Part shown: positions 1-9,015 of the stretch, piece after piece
Numbering within the stretch: position 1 is the stretch's first letter
Layout: every line of letters starts with the position of its first letter
NCBI GenBank assembly: GCA_016708875.1
Contig: JADJFA010000029.1
Coordinates: 1-64,000 of the forward strand
DNA from: Lewinellaceae bacterium
GTDB taxonomy: Bacteria; Bacteroidota; Bacteroidia; Chitinophagales; Saprospiraceae
Direction of reading: 5' to 3'
DNA: 64,000 nt
Translations under genes and position numbers: made by a program
Notes under the pieces: model-generated
What the model was told of the DNA's origin: nothing
The model's input: only the letters and a program-made list of their open reading frames with translations
Database searches by the model: none

Positions 1-1
1 C

Positions 2-3000
2 ATCTCGGGGACGAAAAATATTGCCCTCATCCCCACTACCAATACCCCTGTTAGCATTAATACTGTAAATCACTTGGTGAACAGCGGACTTTACACGCAT
101 AACACATCGTTCATCGGAAATAACTGTGGCTCCATCCCACCGGCCTCTGGTCCTGCCGTTATTGAGCTGCAATACGATGGCTTCACCAAAAAATTGATTG
201 CTATTGCCGATGTGGTTCCCTGCCAGACCTACCATATCAAACTCAAAATTGCTGATGTCGAAGACGGTGTCTGGGATTCAGCGGTGTTTTTCCGCGCCAA
301 TTCCTTTGATGCAGGCGGTTCCGTATCGGCTTCCCCGGCTTACCCTGGAGGCTCAGGCTCCTCCTACGAAAGTTGTGACGCGGGGAGCATTCGTTTCCAG
401 CGCGGCGGTGGCAGTAACATAAACCTGCCGCTGCCCATCGTTTTCAGCGTGGCAGGCTCGGCAACACCTGGGGTGGACTACGTTCCAATCACTGGTCCGG
501 TATTCATCCCGGCTGGTCAGTCGGAAATATTTGTACCAGTCACTGTCTTCCCGGATTTCATTTCAGAAGGACAGGAAAATATTTTGATAACCATCCCAAA
601 TGCCTGCTCCTGTACACAGGGCACGGTGGAGTTTTTGATAAACGACCTTCCTGCTTTTGGGCTTGATTTGCTTGGAAATCAAACCCTTTGTGAAGGAGAA
701 TCGCTTACCCTAAACCCATCCTTATTGGGCGGTGTGTTGCCCATTACATACGAATGGAGCACAGGAGAAACGACCAGCAGCATTCTCCTGACCAATTCGG
801 GCAATTACGCGTTGACGGTTTCTGATGGTTGTGGCAGAACGGTGTCGGAGTCCGGCAACGCAGTCTTTATCAATTGTAATACCGGAAGCTGCGGTGCAGA
901 AACGTTTATCAAAACCATTGGCGAAAGTGGCCAGGATGTGCGCGGCTATGGTGTTTTCGATAGCCAGGATGGCAACCTATACATCACAGGACTGAAAGCA
1001 GACAGTGCGGTTATCATCAAGATAACACCAGCGGGCGCCGTACTTTGGATGCGCAGCTTTGATGTACATGACACAGAAATAGACAATATTTCGGATCTGA
1101 TCGTAGACTCTGAAGGTATGCTCGTGGGGGTAGGGCAGAGCGGTGATTTTCAAATGTTGAATGGGGGGTTTGTGTTCCGCTACAATCCAGTCACCAACAA
1201 CATGCAATGGATCAATAGATTTGGCCTCGAATCTCCCTACGTTTTTGGCCTGATGGAATTGCCCAATGGCAACTATCTGATTTACGACCACCCCCAAAAC
1301 CTCACCCCCAACAATCGGATGCTGGAAATAACGCGCCCTGACGGCACGATTGTACTTGGCAGCCCATTAAGCCAAAAACTCCGCCTTGGGGAAAGGGATC
1401 ATTTCAGCAGTGCCACCATCCACAACGGCAAACTTTATGGCGTGGGCCGTTTCACACTTGGGACTGGCTTCGCCAATATGCGCAATGCGATTTCGCGGAT
1501 TGACCTCGCTACAGGAAATGTGGACTGGACCCGCCTTTTTCACATAGGCCCCGATGCCCCGACCCCCTTGGTTGGCAAGGACTTATTGATTGAGGATGAC
1601 CATATCCTCTCGGTTTCCTTTGGTCGTGAAGCCGCGACCACTACCTTCAACACACTTATATTTTTCCAAAAAACGGATTTGGACGGAAACCTTGTTTGGA
1701 TGAGGAGCTACGACATACTGGGCGTTGATTTTGTCACGGTGGATGAGGTAATCAGCGTTCCGGGTGGTTTTGTGCTTTATGCCCGAGGCAGTGTTGGCAA
1801 CTCTTCTACCGACCTTTATTTGATCAAAACCGACAAAGATGGTGTCTATCAATGGTCCAAAAAACTGGACTACGGTTTTCGAGAGTTTGTGGGCGGAACA
1901 GACGCGATCATATCGCCTTTTCAATCTCAGATACTGTTAAAAGACAATCATCTTTTCTTCACTGCCGGTACCAAAGAAAACGGTATGAGTAGTCAAATGC
2001 TGTTGGTAAAGACTACCTTGGATGGCATGGTTGAGGGTGATTGTGACTTCATAACACCCATTGCAGTGGAAGATGAGGATGTACTAAATCCTGAAAACCT
2101 TGACGTGACGCTGGCGAAGGTTCCTTTCAATGAACAGGCCTCAACCATAGTGCGCACACCCAACGCTACCAATCTTCTGGTTGAAAATCACTGCAAGGTT
2201 TTGATAACCGATTCCATTGACATCAAGCTTTGTTTTGGCGAATCGGTGACGATCAACGGCATCCCGTACTCCCAAGACATTACTTTCTCTATAGAAATCA
2301 CGGGCAATGGCGGTTGCGACACCCTGCGAACCTACATTATTGATGTGCTTCCACAGCCCATGCAAGCCGTGGCGATTGCGCTCTGTCCTGGAGACTCTGT
2401 CATCATCGGTGGACAAGTCATTGATCATGCGGGCACTTTTATTCTTTCCCTGGATGGAACCAATGGGGAATGTGACACCATTGTAACCTATACCATTACT
2501 TCGGTTTCATTCCAGACCCGTTCGGAGGACATTTCCCTTTGTCCCGGCGAAACGGTGACGATTGGCGGGCAGGTGTACAACCAATCGGGAACAGTAATAG
2601 ATACCATTGCTGCGAGCATCGGCTGCGACACGATTGTAACGTATACCCTTACATTATTGCCTTACCAGACGCGTTCAGAAAACATCTCCTTCTGTCCCGG
2701 CGAAACGGTAATGATTGGCGGTCAGGTGTACAATCAATCGGGAACAGTAATTGATACCATTGCTGCAAGCCTCGGCTGCGACACTATTGTAACGTATTCC
2801 CTTACGCTTTTACCACAACCCACCCGGTCCGAGACCATTGCCTTCTGCCCGGGAGAAACCATCACATTGGGTGGCACGGCCTATACCCAGCCCGGTGCAG
2901 TTACCCTTACTTTGGCTTCCAGCACAGGTGGATGCGACACCGTGGTTACGTACACCTTGCAGTTCAGCACACCAGCGCCTTCCAATGTCGTTATAAACTG

Positions 3001-3982
3001 CCCCAGTGCCATCACCATCACGCAAGCTGGCAGCGGAGGAGCAGTAGTAAACTATAACCCACCGACCGCCTCCACCGATTGCACATGCCCTGGCCTCGCG
3101 CTAATCAGGACAAGTGGTTTGCCCTCGGGTAGCACTTTCCCGCCAGGCACTACTGCGGTCTGTTTCCAGGCGGTAGACAGTTGCGGCCAATCGGCCAATT
3201 GCTGTTTCAACATAACCGTCGAAGAAGACGATCCTTGCGATATAAAAACAGTCAGTTGTATAAAATACGAACTCCTGACCATAACAGAAGATTCTGGGCA
3301 TAACCGCACATACAGAGTCCGTGTGACGAACAACTGTTCAAACAAGTTGATTTACACGGCCATTCAAGTGCCTGATGGCATGGTGGCTATGGAACCTGCC
3401 AACTTCTCTATCTACACGGCGCCTTCCGGTAATACCTACCGGGTGCGCAGTCCAAACGCTTCTCCCCAACATTCGATCCGTTATTCATCCTTGTTGGACA
3501 GCATCAACAACGGAGAATCAGATGTTTTCAAGTTCACCTTGCCCGCGCAGGCCAACGTCACGTTTATCCATGTGGTGTCGCGACTTTCACCTTATGTCTA
3601 TTTGGCTGCGCATCTCAACACCTTCTATTGCCCCATCGGTGTCACGCTTACGGACAATGAGCAGGGTCTTGAGCGCAACGATGAGCAAGATTTAATTGAT
3701 TTGACAAGCGCTAAAACCTTGTCGCATCTCGATCAACTCCTCCTTTTCCCGAACCCGACCAGCGGCGAACTTTTTGCAGATTTCTCGCCTTGGCAAGACC
3801 AGCGACTAAATGTTCAGGTGCTGGACAGCCGCGGACAGCGCGTGCAACAACTTGAATTAACAGCGTTCGAGGATGCCCAGGCACTGGATTTGCACCATGA
3901 TTTGCCCAGCGGACTTTATTTCCTGGAGGTTTTGACCGAGGGAGGAGAAAAACACACGGGGCGGTTTGTGATTCAGCGATGA
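2..3982 (+). CDS. T9SS-secreted surface protein with choice-of-anchor L domain (5' partial)
   Basis: The frame is open from base 2 with no upstream stop, so the true start lies left of the window. About 1326 residues are visible. The first ~100 residues match choice-of-anchor L domains (strings such as NIALIPTTNTPVSINTVN and IADVEDGVWDSAVFF). A Calx-beta-like stretch follows (GVDYVPITGPVFIPAG), then an Ig/PKD-like stretch to about base 890. Bases 900-2190 look like a beta-propeller (repeated DxDGN/LYITG and WxRxF patterns). Bases 2200-2960 hold four to five copies of a ~48-residue repeat (LCPGETVTIGGQVYNQSGT, then GCDTIVTYTLTLLP). A HYR-like domain lies near 2980-3220. The end (FPNPTSGELFADF to GRFVIQR) is a type A T9SS sorting domain. 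The protein is therefore predicted to cross the outer membrane and be displayed or released; the ligand is unknown. No partner gene is visible downstream; a tRNA follows. Confidence 0.85.
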   Translation: MSGTKNIALIPTTNTPVSINTVNHLVNSGLYTHNTSFIGNNCGSIPPASGPAVIELQYDGFTKKLIAIADVVPCQTYHIKLKIADVEDGVWDSAVFFRANSFDAGGSVSASPAYPGGSGSSYESCDAGSIRFQRGGGSNINLPLPIVFSVAGSATPGVDYVPITGPVFIPAGQSEIFVPVTVFPDFISEGQENILITIPNACSCTQGTVEFLINDLPAFGLDLLGNQTLCEGESLTLNPSLLGGVLPITYEWSTGETTSSILLTNSGNYALTVSDGCGRTVSESGNAVFINCNTGSCGAETFIKTIGESGQDVRGYGVFDSQDGNLYITGLKADSAVIIKITPAGAVLWMRSFDVHDTEIDNISDLIVDSEGMLVGVGQSGDFQMLNGGFVFRYNPVTNNMQWINRFGLESPYVFGLMELPNGNYLIYDHPQNLTPNNRMLEITRPDGTIVLGSPLSQKLRLGERDHFSSATIHNGKLYGVGRFTLGTGFANMRNAISRIDLATGNVDWTRLFHIGPDAPTPLVGKDLLIEDDHILSVSFGREAATTTFNTLIFFQKTDLDGNLVWMRSYDILGVDFVTVDEVISVPGGFVLYARGSVGNSSTDLYLIKTDKDGVYQWSKKLDYGFREFVGGTDAIISPFQSQILLKDNHLFFTAGTKENGMSSQMLLVKTTLDGMVEGDCDFITPIAVEDEDVLNPENLDVTLAKVPFNEQASTIVRTPNATNLLVENHCKVLITDSIDIKLCFGESVTINGIPYSQDITFSIEITGNGGCDTLRTYIIDVLPQPMQAVAIALCPGDSVIIGGQVIDHAGTFILSLDGTNGECDTIVTYTITSVSFQTRSEDISLCPGETVTIGGQVYNQSGTVIDTIAASIGCDTIVTYTLTLLPYQTRSENISFCPGETVMIGGQVYNQSGTVIDTIAASLGCDTIVTYSLTLLPQPTRSETIAFCPGETITLGGTAYTQPGAVTLTLASSTGGCDTVVTYTLQFSTPAPSNVVINCPSAITITQAGSGGAVVNYNPPTASTDCTCPGLALIRTSGLPSGSTFPPGTTAVCFQAVDSCGQSANCCFNITVEEDDPCDIKTVSCIKYELLTITEDSGHNRTYRVRVTNNCSNKLIYTAIQVPDGMVAMEPANFSIYTAPSGNTYRVRSPNASPQHSIRYSSLLDSINNGESDVFKFTLPAQANVTFIHVVSRLSPYVYLAAHLNTFYCPIGVTLTDNEQGLERNDEQDLIDLTSAKTLSHLDQLLLFPNPTSGELFADFSPWQDQRLNVQVLDSRGQRVQQLELTAFEDAQALDLHHDLPSGLYFLEVLTEGGEKHTGRFVIQR

Positions 3983-4046
3983 AAAATTAGCGCCTGTGAT
4001 TTGAGCACACCAGGTTAACCAATCACCAATAAACCAATCACATTTT

Positions 4047-4120
4047 CGGGATGTAGCGCAGCCCGGTAGCGCACCTGCTTTGGGAGCAGGGGGTCCCAGG
4101 TTCGAATCCTGGTATCCCGA
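4047..4120 (+). tRNA. tRNA-Pro (anticodon TGG)
   Basis: A 74-nt cloverleaf. The acceptor stem CGGGATG pairs with TATCCCG, followed by discriminator A. The D arm contains AGCGCAGCCCGGTAGCGC. The anticodon stem CCTGC/GCAGG frames TTTGGGA, giving anticodon TGG (proline). The T arm is CCAGGTTCGAATCCTGG. CCA is not encoded. It marks the left edge of the accessory region; I found no second copy of its 3' end in the window. Confidence 0.97.
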
Positions 4121-4130
4121 CTTGATTATC

Positions 4131-4168
4131 AAGGAGTTACGAACGAAAGTTTGTAACTCCTTTTTTAT
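4131..4168 (+). terminator. Rho-independent terminator after tRNA-Pro
   Basis: AAGGAGTTAC (4131-4140) pairs perfectly with GTAACTCCTT (4153-4162) across a 12-nt loop and runs into TTTTTTATTT. It begins 10 bases after the tRNA. Confidence 0.9.
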
Positions 4169-4225
4169 TTGCAAGCTGTTTGCAAGTGCTTTTGGGCTTG
4201 TTTGGCTTCATGTGCTGTTAAAAAA

Positions 4226-4564
4226 ATGGCAGAAGACTACTAACGCAACCTATTTTCACGACCCACCCACGCCACGCCCGGCCACGCTTCGCGCCTTTCC
4301 CGTGAGGAAATAATGAACCCGCAATCCTTTGGCAGTAAACCGTACAGCCGTGAAGCCTTGCTGGCGGAAATGGGCGCATCGTTCCTTTGCTCCAGCGTCC
4401 AAATTGATTTCGATAACGTGATCGAAAACAACGCCGCCTACCTCGCCGGATGGTTAAAGATTCTGCAAGCCGACAGCAAATTTATTTTCAAAGCCGCCGC
4501 AGAAGCGCAAAAAGCCGCTGACTATATTCTGAACCGTAAACCAGCTACCCCGCAGGATAATTAA
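4226..4564 (+). pseudogene. ArdC-like antirestriction protein / zincin metallopeptidase, C-terminal remnant
   Basis: The 83-residue open frame from 4313 (FGSKPYSREALLAEMGASFLC, then NAAYLAGWLKILQ and AQKAADYIL) is the C-terminal part of the MPTase-PolyVal domain of ArdC-type antirestriction proteins, which plasmids and conjugative elements carry. Reading upstream in the same frame gives THATPGHASRLSREEIM. One frame over, just before it, is DYY.ATYFHE. Joining the two across a one-base change near 4262 rebuilds the zincin helix (YFHE..THATGH). Only this end survives: the usual N-terminal ssDNA-binding half is absent, and the remnant starts about 60 bases after the tRNA terminator. It probably marks an old integrated element. 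Confidence 0.7.
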
Positions 4565-4603
4565 CGCGCTCAAATCCCCAAATGGGCAAATACGCAAATG
4601 AGC

Positions 4604-4644
4604 ATCCCCGCAGAAGCACAAAGCCAATGCGGGGATTTTGTTTT
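4604..4644 (+). terminator. Hairpin terminator
   Basis: ATCCCCGCA (4604-4612) pairs with TGCGGGGAT (4628-4636) and is followed by TTTGTTTT. It lies 40 bases after the ArdC-like remnant. Confidence 0.7.
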
Positions 4645-4795
4645 AATAGTAAGTAATTTAAAACAATTTATTTAAAAATTTTGCCCGCCTCGCGGCGGGG
4701 AATCGGTATAATCTGTGCCGTTATCTCCAGACTCAAAAAAACTTCTGAAAGTTCTTCAGTATTATTGATTGGAGAAACCAAGTGAGGTGAAAAGG

Positions 4796-5139
4796 TTAAT
4801 CAATTCTTTTTATTACCCACTGTTTTGTTTGGTTATCAGTTGGATGGCAACAAGTGCATAGCTTTTCATCTATAATTACCCAGCCAATAGGGAGATTCTC
4901 TACATTACAAACATATTCAACAGAGCCTACAGGTAAATCAACAATTTTCTTTATCGTCCATTGAATATTACCGTTGCTGCAGCAAGTAGGCATTTTAATG
5001 TCAACAAGAACCCATCCCTTAGGATATTATTGATAGTGGTATAAGGGCAAACTAGTTCTGTGTTTTGGGCGTAAATTGATCCAGAATAAATGAACCCCCA
5101 AAACAAGGAAATGGAAATCAACAAAAAATTCTTTTTCAT
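4796..5139 (-). pseudogene. Small secreted cysteine-rich protein, frameshifted
   Basis: The reading frame from the ATG at 5139 begins MKKNFLLISISLFWGFIYSG and reaches SIYAQN, a clear signal peptide. Around 5010-5030 the sense switches to the neighbouring frame, which continues GWVLVDIKMPTCCSNGNIQW to the stop at 4796. The two halves contain a related motif (GWVLVDIKMPTCC and GWVIIDEKLCTCC), which supports their belonging together. The complete product would be about 110 residues, exported and with several Cys pairs. No family recognised. A single-base error or mutation breaks the frame. Confidence 0.5.
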
Positions 5140-5409
5140 TTTAAAGTGATCTATTGTGAACTTATGGTGTGTGAAGAGATGCAGGGGGAAACCCAAGGGC
5201 AAACCCCTGTTTTTAATGAATACGATCGAATCTTGAATCTTAGACGCTTAGATTCATTCAAGTTACATAAAATTTGCAATCATTAACATTTTGTTTTTAT
5301 TGGACAGATTATTGAGAGTATATTGGGAGTATAAAAACCACCGTTATAGACTCTTTACAGATTAAAAGTCCCCCTCACGGCAACAACTAACAGAGGGGGA
5401 CGTGGCTCA

Positions 5410-5601
5410 TTATTGTAAGAGGGTAACGATTATGGGTAAAACGATATTAATCAGGTAACGCAATACCCTTGACGCATGGATAAGACGTATAACCAAAACA
5501 ATCCCATTTAGGACTTTTTGAAGAACGTCTAAAGAGGTATTGATTAGTTCCAGCAGGTCTTTAACCTTTGCATAGAACTCTTTTTTATGTGGTATTTTCA
5601 T
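5410..5601 (-). CDS. Hypothetical small protein
   Basis: 63 residues starting MKIPHKKEFYAKVKDLLEL. The N-terminal half is charged and helical. The last ~20 residues are hydrophobic (YLINIVLPIIVTLL), so it may sit in a membrane. No family recognised and no convincing ribosome binding site; the upstream sequence is T-rich on the coding strand. It lies between the small secreted protein and a tandem repeat block. It could be a chance ORF. Confidence 0.3.
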   Translation of the reverse strand: MKIPHKKEFYAKVKDLLELINTSLDVLQKVLNGIVLVIRLIHASRVLRYLINIVLPIIVTLLQ

Positions 5602-5727
5602 AATGAAAATTTTTTTTTGTAAAGAAATAGCCCTAAGGCCATTTTGTAGAAATGGCTAAGGCCGTGAAAAGCCCAGCTAATGGGGCAAGTAAAAAAAGGA
5701 ATTTACTGTTTTTGCCCTCGACTGTAT

Positions 5728-5945
5728 GGGCGAGATTTTCAGAACGGCAACTGTCGGCGACACTCAACAGGTCTGGAGGCCGACGGCTGGGTGTGTGTGC
5801 CGTTTTGCCCCGCTCCGTGTGGGGCGAGATTTTCAGAACGCGAACTGTCGGCGACACCTCAACAGGTCTGGGGGCCAGACGGCTGGGTGTGTGCCGTTTT
5901 TTTGCCCCGCTCCGTGTGGGGCGAGATTTTCAGAACGGCAACTGA
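5728..5945 (+). repeat. GC-rich tandem repeat, ~95 bp unit, 2.3 copies
   Basis: The block opening GCGAGATTTTCAGAACG recurs at 5730, 5824 and 5921 (spacings 94 and 97). Each full unit continues with AACTGTCGGCGACAC, CAACAGGTCTG and GGCTGGGTGTGTG. The ORFs crossing it in all forward frames (Arg/Gly/Cys-rich) are repeat artefacts. It is much more GC-rich than its flanks. Confidence 0.85.
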
Positions 5946-6421
5946 GCCACCGCACCGTCTGCAAGTGTTAACTCACCTCCAGACGGTCAGTGAGAACTTG
6001 CCAGACGACCGCCAGTCGTCAGACTGGCATATTACCTGGCGGTGTCGCCGCAATGCGTAGCCATGCAAAGATAAGGGAGTTTAAAATAAAACCAATAGTT
6101 ATAATAAAGATTTATTATCTAGTGTTTTTTTAGCCTCCCATATGACGTTTTTGCGGTGTTCCGTGCTATAGTCCTCGTTCGACCAAGCAGGTGTACACCA
6201 TCGTAAATTTGGTACGGCACCAAACTTATCAAAAAATCATATTCCCCAAAAACCCGTTTTTACTCCCTCCCTCCATCTCATCCAACGCCTAGGCAAAACT
6301 CACGCCTCTCTTCTCCAAGGTTTGCTTTCTTTCAGCCAGTGTAAGAAACTGGTTTACAAAATCAAAGTCTACTTTATTGTGGCAGGTACCGTTTTATTAC
6401 CACTTTGAAGGAGCCTCCCCT
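5946..6421. other. Gene-free stretch before the recombinase remnant
   Basis: No open frame with coding character on either strand. The right end carries AAGGAG at 6406-6411, 10 bases before the recombinase ATG, which would be its ribosome binding site. No recognisable RNA or repeat. Confidence 0.5.
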
Positions 6422-6982
6422 ATGAAGTTCGGATATGCAATGTCTCTACCAAAGATCAGGAACCTGAACCTGCAAATTGATGCCTTCAGGAAAACCGGTT
6501 GCTCCGACACCTATATATAAGGAAGAAATCTCCGGCGCAACGAGAGAGCGACCAGAACTCAAGAAGGCACTGGAGCATCTCCGCGCTGACGATGTGATTG
6601 TAGTTTGGAAATTAGACCGACTCGGCAGGTCGCTTGCAGACCTAGTACATCTAGTGAACGAAATCCAAGGAAAGGGTGCAGGCCTCCAAAGTTTGCATGA
6701 CAACATTGACACCACCACTCCACAAGGAAAACTTACTTTTCTTATCTTCTGCCATCGCAGACTTTGAGCGGGAGATTATCCGTGAACGGACGAATGCTGG
6801 CCTTGGGGTCGCACGCGCTAGAGGTCGCAAGGGGGGGGAGACCAATCTTCAGGACTTTCAAAAAAGCCAAGGAAATCCTGCTGTATCTCTTTATCAACAA
6901 AAAATTTGTCGTAGAAATTTGTTTGACACTAGGTATCTCAAAGACTTTTTACAAGTACCTTCATCTTGCGATTACTCGGTAA
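6422..6982 (+). pseudogene. Serine recombinase (resolvase/invertase family), multiply frameshifted
   Basis: Pieces in different frames align in order with a ~190-residue resolvase/DNA invertase. From the ATG at 6422: MKFGYA, then (shifted) VSTKDQ and NLNLQIDAFRKTGC. The frame from 6477 gives EEISGATRERPELKKALEHL, DDVIVVWKLDRLGRSLADLV and DNIDTTTPQGKLTF. A further frame gives AIADFEREIIRERTNAGL and ARARGRKGG, and the last gives a C-terminal helix-turn-helix (EICLTLGISKTFYKYL). The motifs expected around the catalytic Ser (YARVSTKDQ) are split by a frameshift. At least three shifts are needed, so as written it is inactive. It may have mobilised part of the island. Confidence 0.85.
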
Positions 6983-7272
6983 AGTGCTCTTGGAAAGGCC
7001 TGAAAATGGAGATTTTGCTTTATCAAAATCCCCATTAGAAATGTATTCTTACCTTTTTTTCGTTAAAATCTTTCTCTGCGTTTCTGCAATAATTATGCTT
7101 TCTCCTCGGCAATTATGTCATTTCGCTTTATATTTCTCTTCATAATGGGAAGAACATAATTAGGTAAGCGCTTTGAATACGTCCCTCCTTTCTCAAATCT
7201 CGCTCATTTTTATAGTTTCTCCATCTTACTTTAGAGCGTACACTAAATAAGTTCAATAAATTAGATTAGTCA

Positions 7273-8198
7273 ATGATATTTAGAGCAATCTTTAGCAGGT
7301 TTTTTGATTCATTAAAGTACTTACTCTTACACCCAATCATTATAATAAGAGTTGTTTTTATAACATTTGCTTATGGGTGTCTTACAGATGGAATTAATGG
7401 TTGTATTGCAATTTTTTTATCAGCGTTAATTGGTATAGCGACAGTCGCTTTTATCAAAAAAATAAATAAAAATAAAATTCTATTATTGATAGCGATGTTT
7501 GTATTATTAAATATTTTATTCTCTTCGATTTATTACTTTTGTACCTAGAAAGGCCTTCCAGGTATACAATATCTGAAAGCATTCTAGTTGACAAGTATGT
7601 TAACGAATATCAACAAAAATTATCAGAACTGACCACGATAAACAAAAAAATGTATTTATCTGCCGTTTTGCTTAACAACCCTGAATTGTCTTTCAATAGC
7701 ATAAATTCTAAGGGTTTTGCAAAAACACCTGATTTTCCTGTAACTGATTATTATAATTGTTATATTGATGTTGTACAACCACCCGACATGCACCACTTTA
7801 TTCTGTTCACTTTGTTAGCAAGAAAGATGAAATAGTAATAAACGAAAATGAGTTTAGTGCCATGGGAGGAATGGTAGAGAGTGCTGTACTAGAGCTTTTA
7901 TTATTCCTAAAACTAAAGATGATTTTATTGTTTCAATTGAAAATATGTTAGATAAATTTAAATATAAGCAAAAAAAAATTGATGATGAATTAAATGATCT
8001 AATTGCATTAAGGCAAAACTTAAAATACATTGACTTTTTTATATTTTAGTACAATTACAATGACAACAACTGGATATGGTGATAATTCCAAATTCAAAAC
8101 ATGTAAGAGTTGTTGTTATTTTACAAACACTCTGTGGCGTGTTATATATCGCTTATGCACTTTCTGCTTTCAAATCTAATTCAAATATTTCACTTTAA
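7273..8198 (+). pseudogene. Potassium-channel-type membrane protein, multiply frameshifted
   Basis: The first 91-residue piece has two to three strongly hydrophobic helices (HPIIIIRVVFITFAYG; ILLLIAMFVLLNILF). Later pieces in other frames run YNCYIDVVQPPD..HHF, then VSKKDEIVINENEFSAMGGM, then a helical segment (ENMLDKFKYKQKKIDDELND). Near 8050-8085 comes TMTTTGYGD, the K+ selectivity filter, followed after one more shift by VVVILQTLCGVLYIAYAL, which fits the inner pore helix. The order TM helices, soluble loop, filter, pore helix suits a two-pore-helix (Ion_trans_2) channel with an N-terminal membrane region. At least three frameshifts. AT-rich compared with its flanks. It sits between a recombinase remnant and the putative defence operon. 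Confidence 0.65.
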
Positions 8199-8387
8199 AA
8201 CTGCGTTCTGTACTTAGACTTATTTTATGGTCACTTTCCCAATTGTATTGAGGTTTGTCTGCCCATTATCTGATTATATAAGGCATTGATTTGAAAAAAT
8301 ATCTTTTATGTTTTCATATTTATTTAAAAATTCTACTAAACGGATTCAGACGAGAACCTTGCGATAATAAAAGATATCAGCCGTAGT

Positions 8388-9013
8388 TTATGCAGAAAAA
8401 TCTTGTAATGTAAAGTTTGCATCAGGCGGGTACATAACTAACGCATTGCGATTATCAAGTAAAAATGCTGCCGCAGTTGTATTTATTGCATAAAGTTCAT
8501 AAATCTGCTCTGAGTAACAATCGTTCATAATATTGAATGATTCAAGTATAGATAGATTGCCTTCTAAAAACTTTTTTATGCAATAATTTTCGCAAGCCAT
8601 AAAGACATTATCATACTTCGAAACACTAGCTAATATTGAATCTTTATCAAACCCTATAAAAGCCTTACATCGGTGATATTCTAAGGCGCGTCCCAATTCC
8701 TTAGCAACACGACAGCCACACGTGTAAATTAGCGATTCGGCAAAAAATATGCGTTATTGATGTCAACTATAGGAGCCGAAGAAAATAATGGCATCTTCTC
8801 GGCCATGAGCGAATGCCAAAAAATAAACGGCTTCTCTTCCAATTGTTGGATTAAATCAGTAATAATTGTTTGATGATTTTCAGTGCCGTCAAACGAATAA
8901 ATATCATTTACACCATTATCAAAGGCGTGGCGTGAGACATCGTCGTAACAGGATTCAAAATATGCCCCAAAGTCCAAATCCTGCTTATCGTAAGCGATTA
9001 GCAATTTGATCAT
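8388..9013 (-). pseudogene. Caspase/CHAT-like small cysteine protease candidate (one frameshift)
   Basis: The last gene of a four-gene minus-strand operon. Its ATG (9013) follows the receiver gene's stop by two bases. The frame breaks at an A run on the plus strand (8742-8747); restoring one base joins both ORFs into ~208 residues. The rebuilt centre reads PFIFWHSLMAEKMP, then NNAYFFAESLIYTCGCR, VAKELGRAL and CKAFIGFDKD. A His on a hydrophobic strand, ~30 residues, then a Cys on a second strand, then LGxAL and KAFIGF, is the order of the caspase-hemoglobinase fold (H67 and C99 as candidate dyad). Similarity was judged by eye and the family assignment is tentative. In context it would be the effector downstream of an ATPase-kinase and receiver. 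Alternative: an uncharacterised non-catalytic relative. Confidence 0.5.
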
Positions 9014-9015
9014 TT

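Noticed and set aside
4101..4120. tRNA 3' end as attachment site with a matching attR
   Set aside because: I saw no second copy of the tRNA-Pro 3' sequence downstream in this window; the site may lie outside or be lost.
5652..6060. Overlapping Arg/Cys-rich ORFs in three forward frames
   Set aside because: Produced by the GC-rich tandem repeat; no start context or family.
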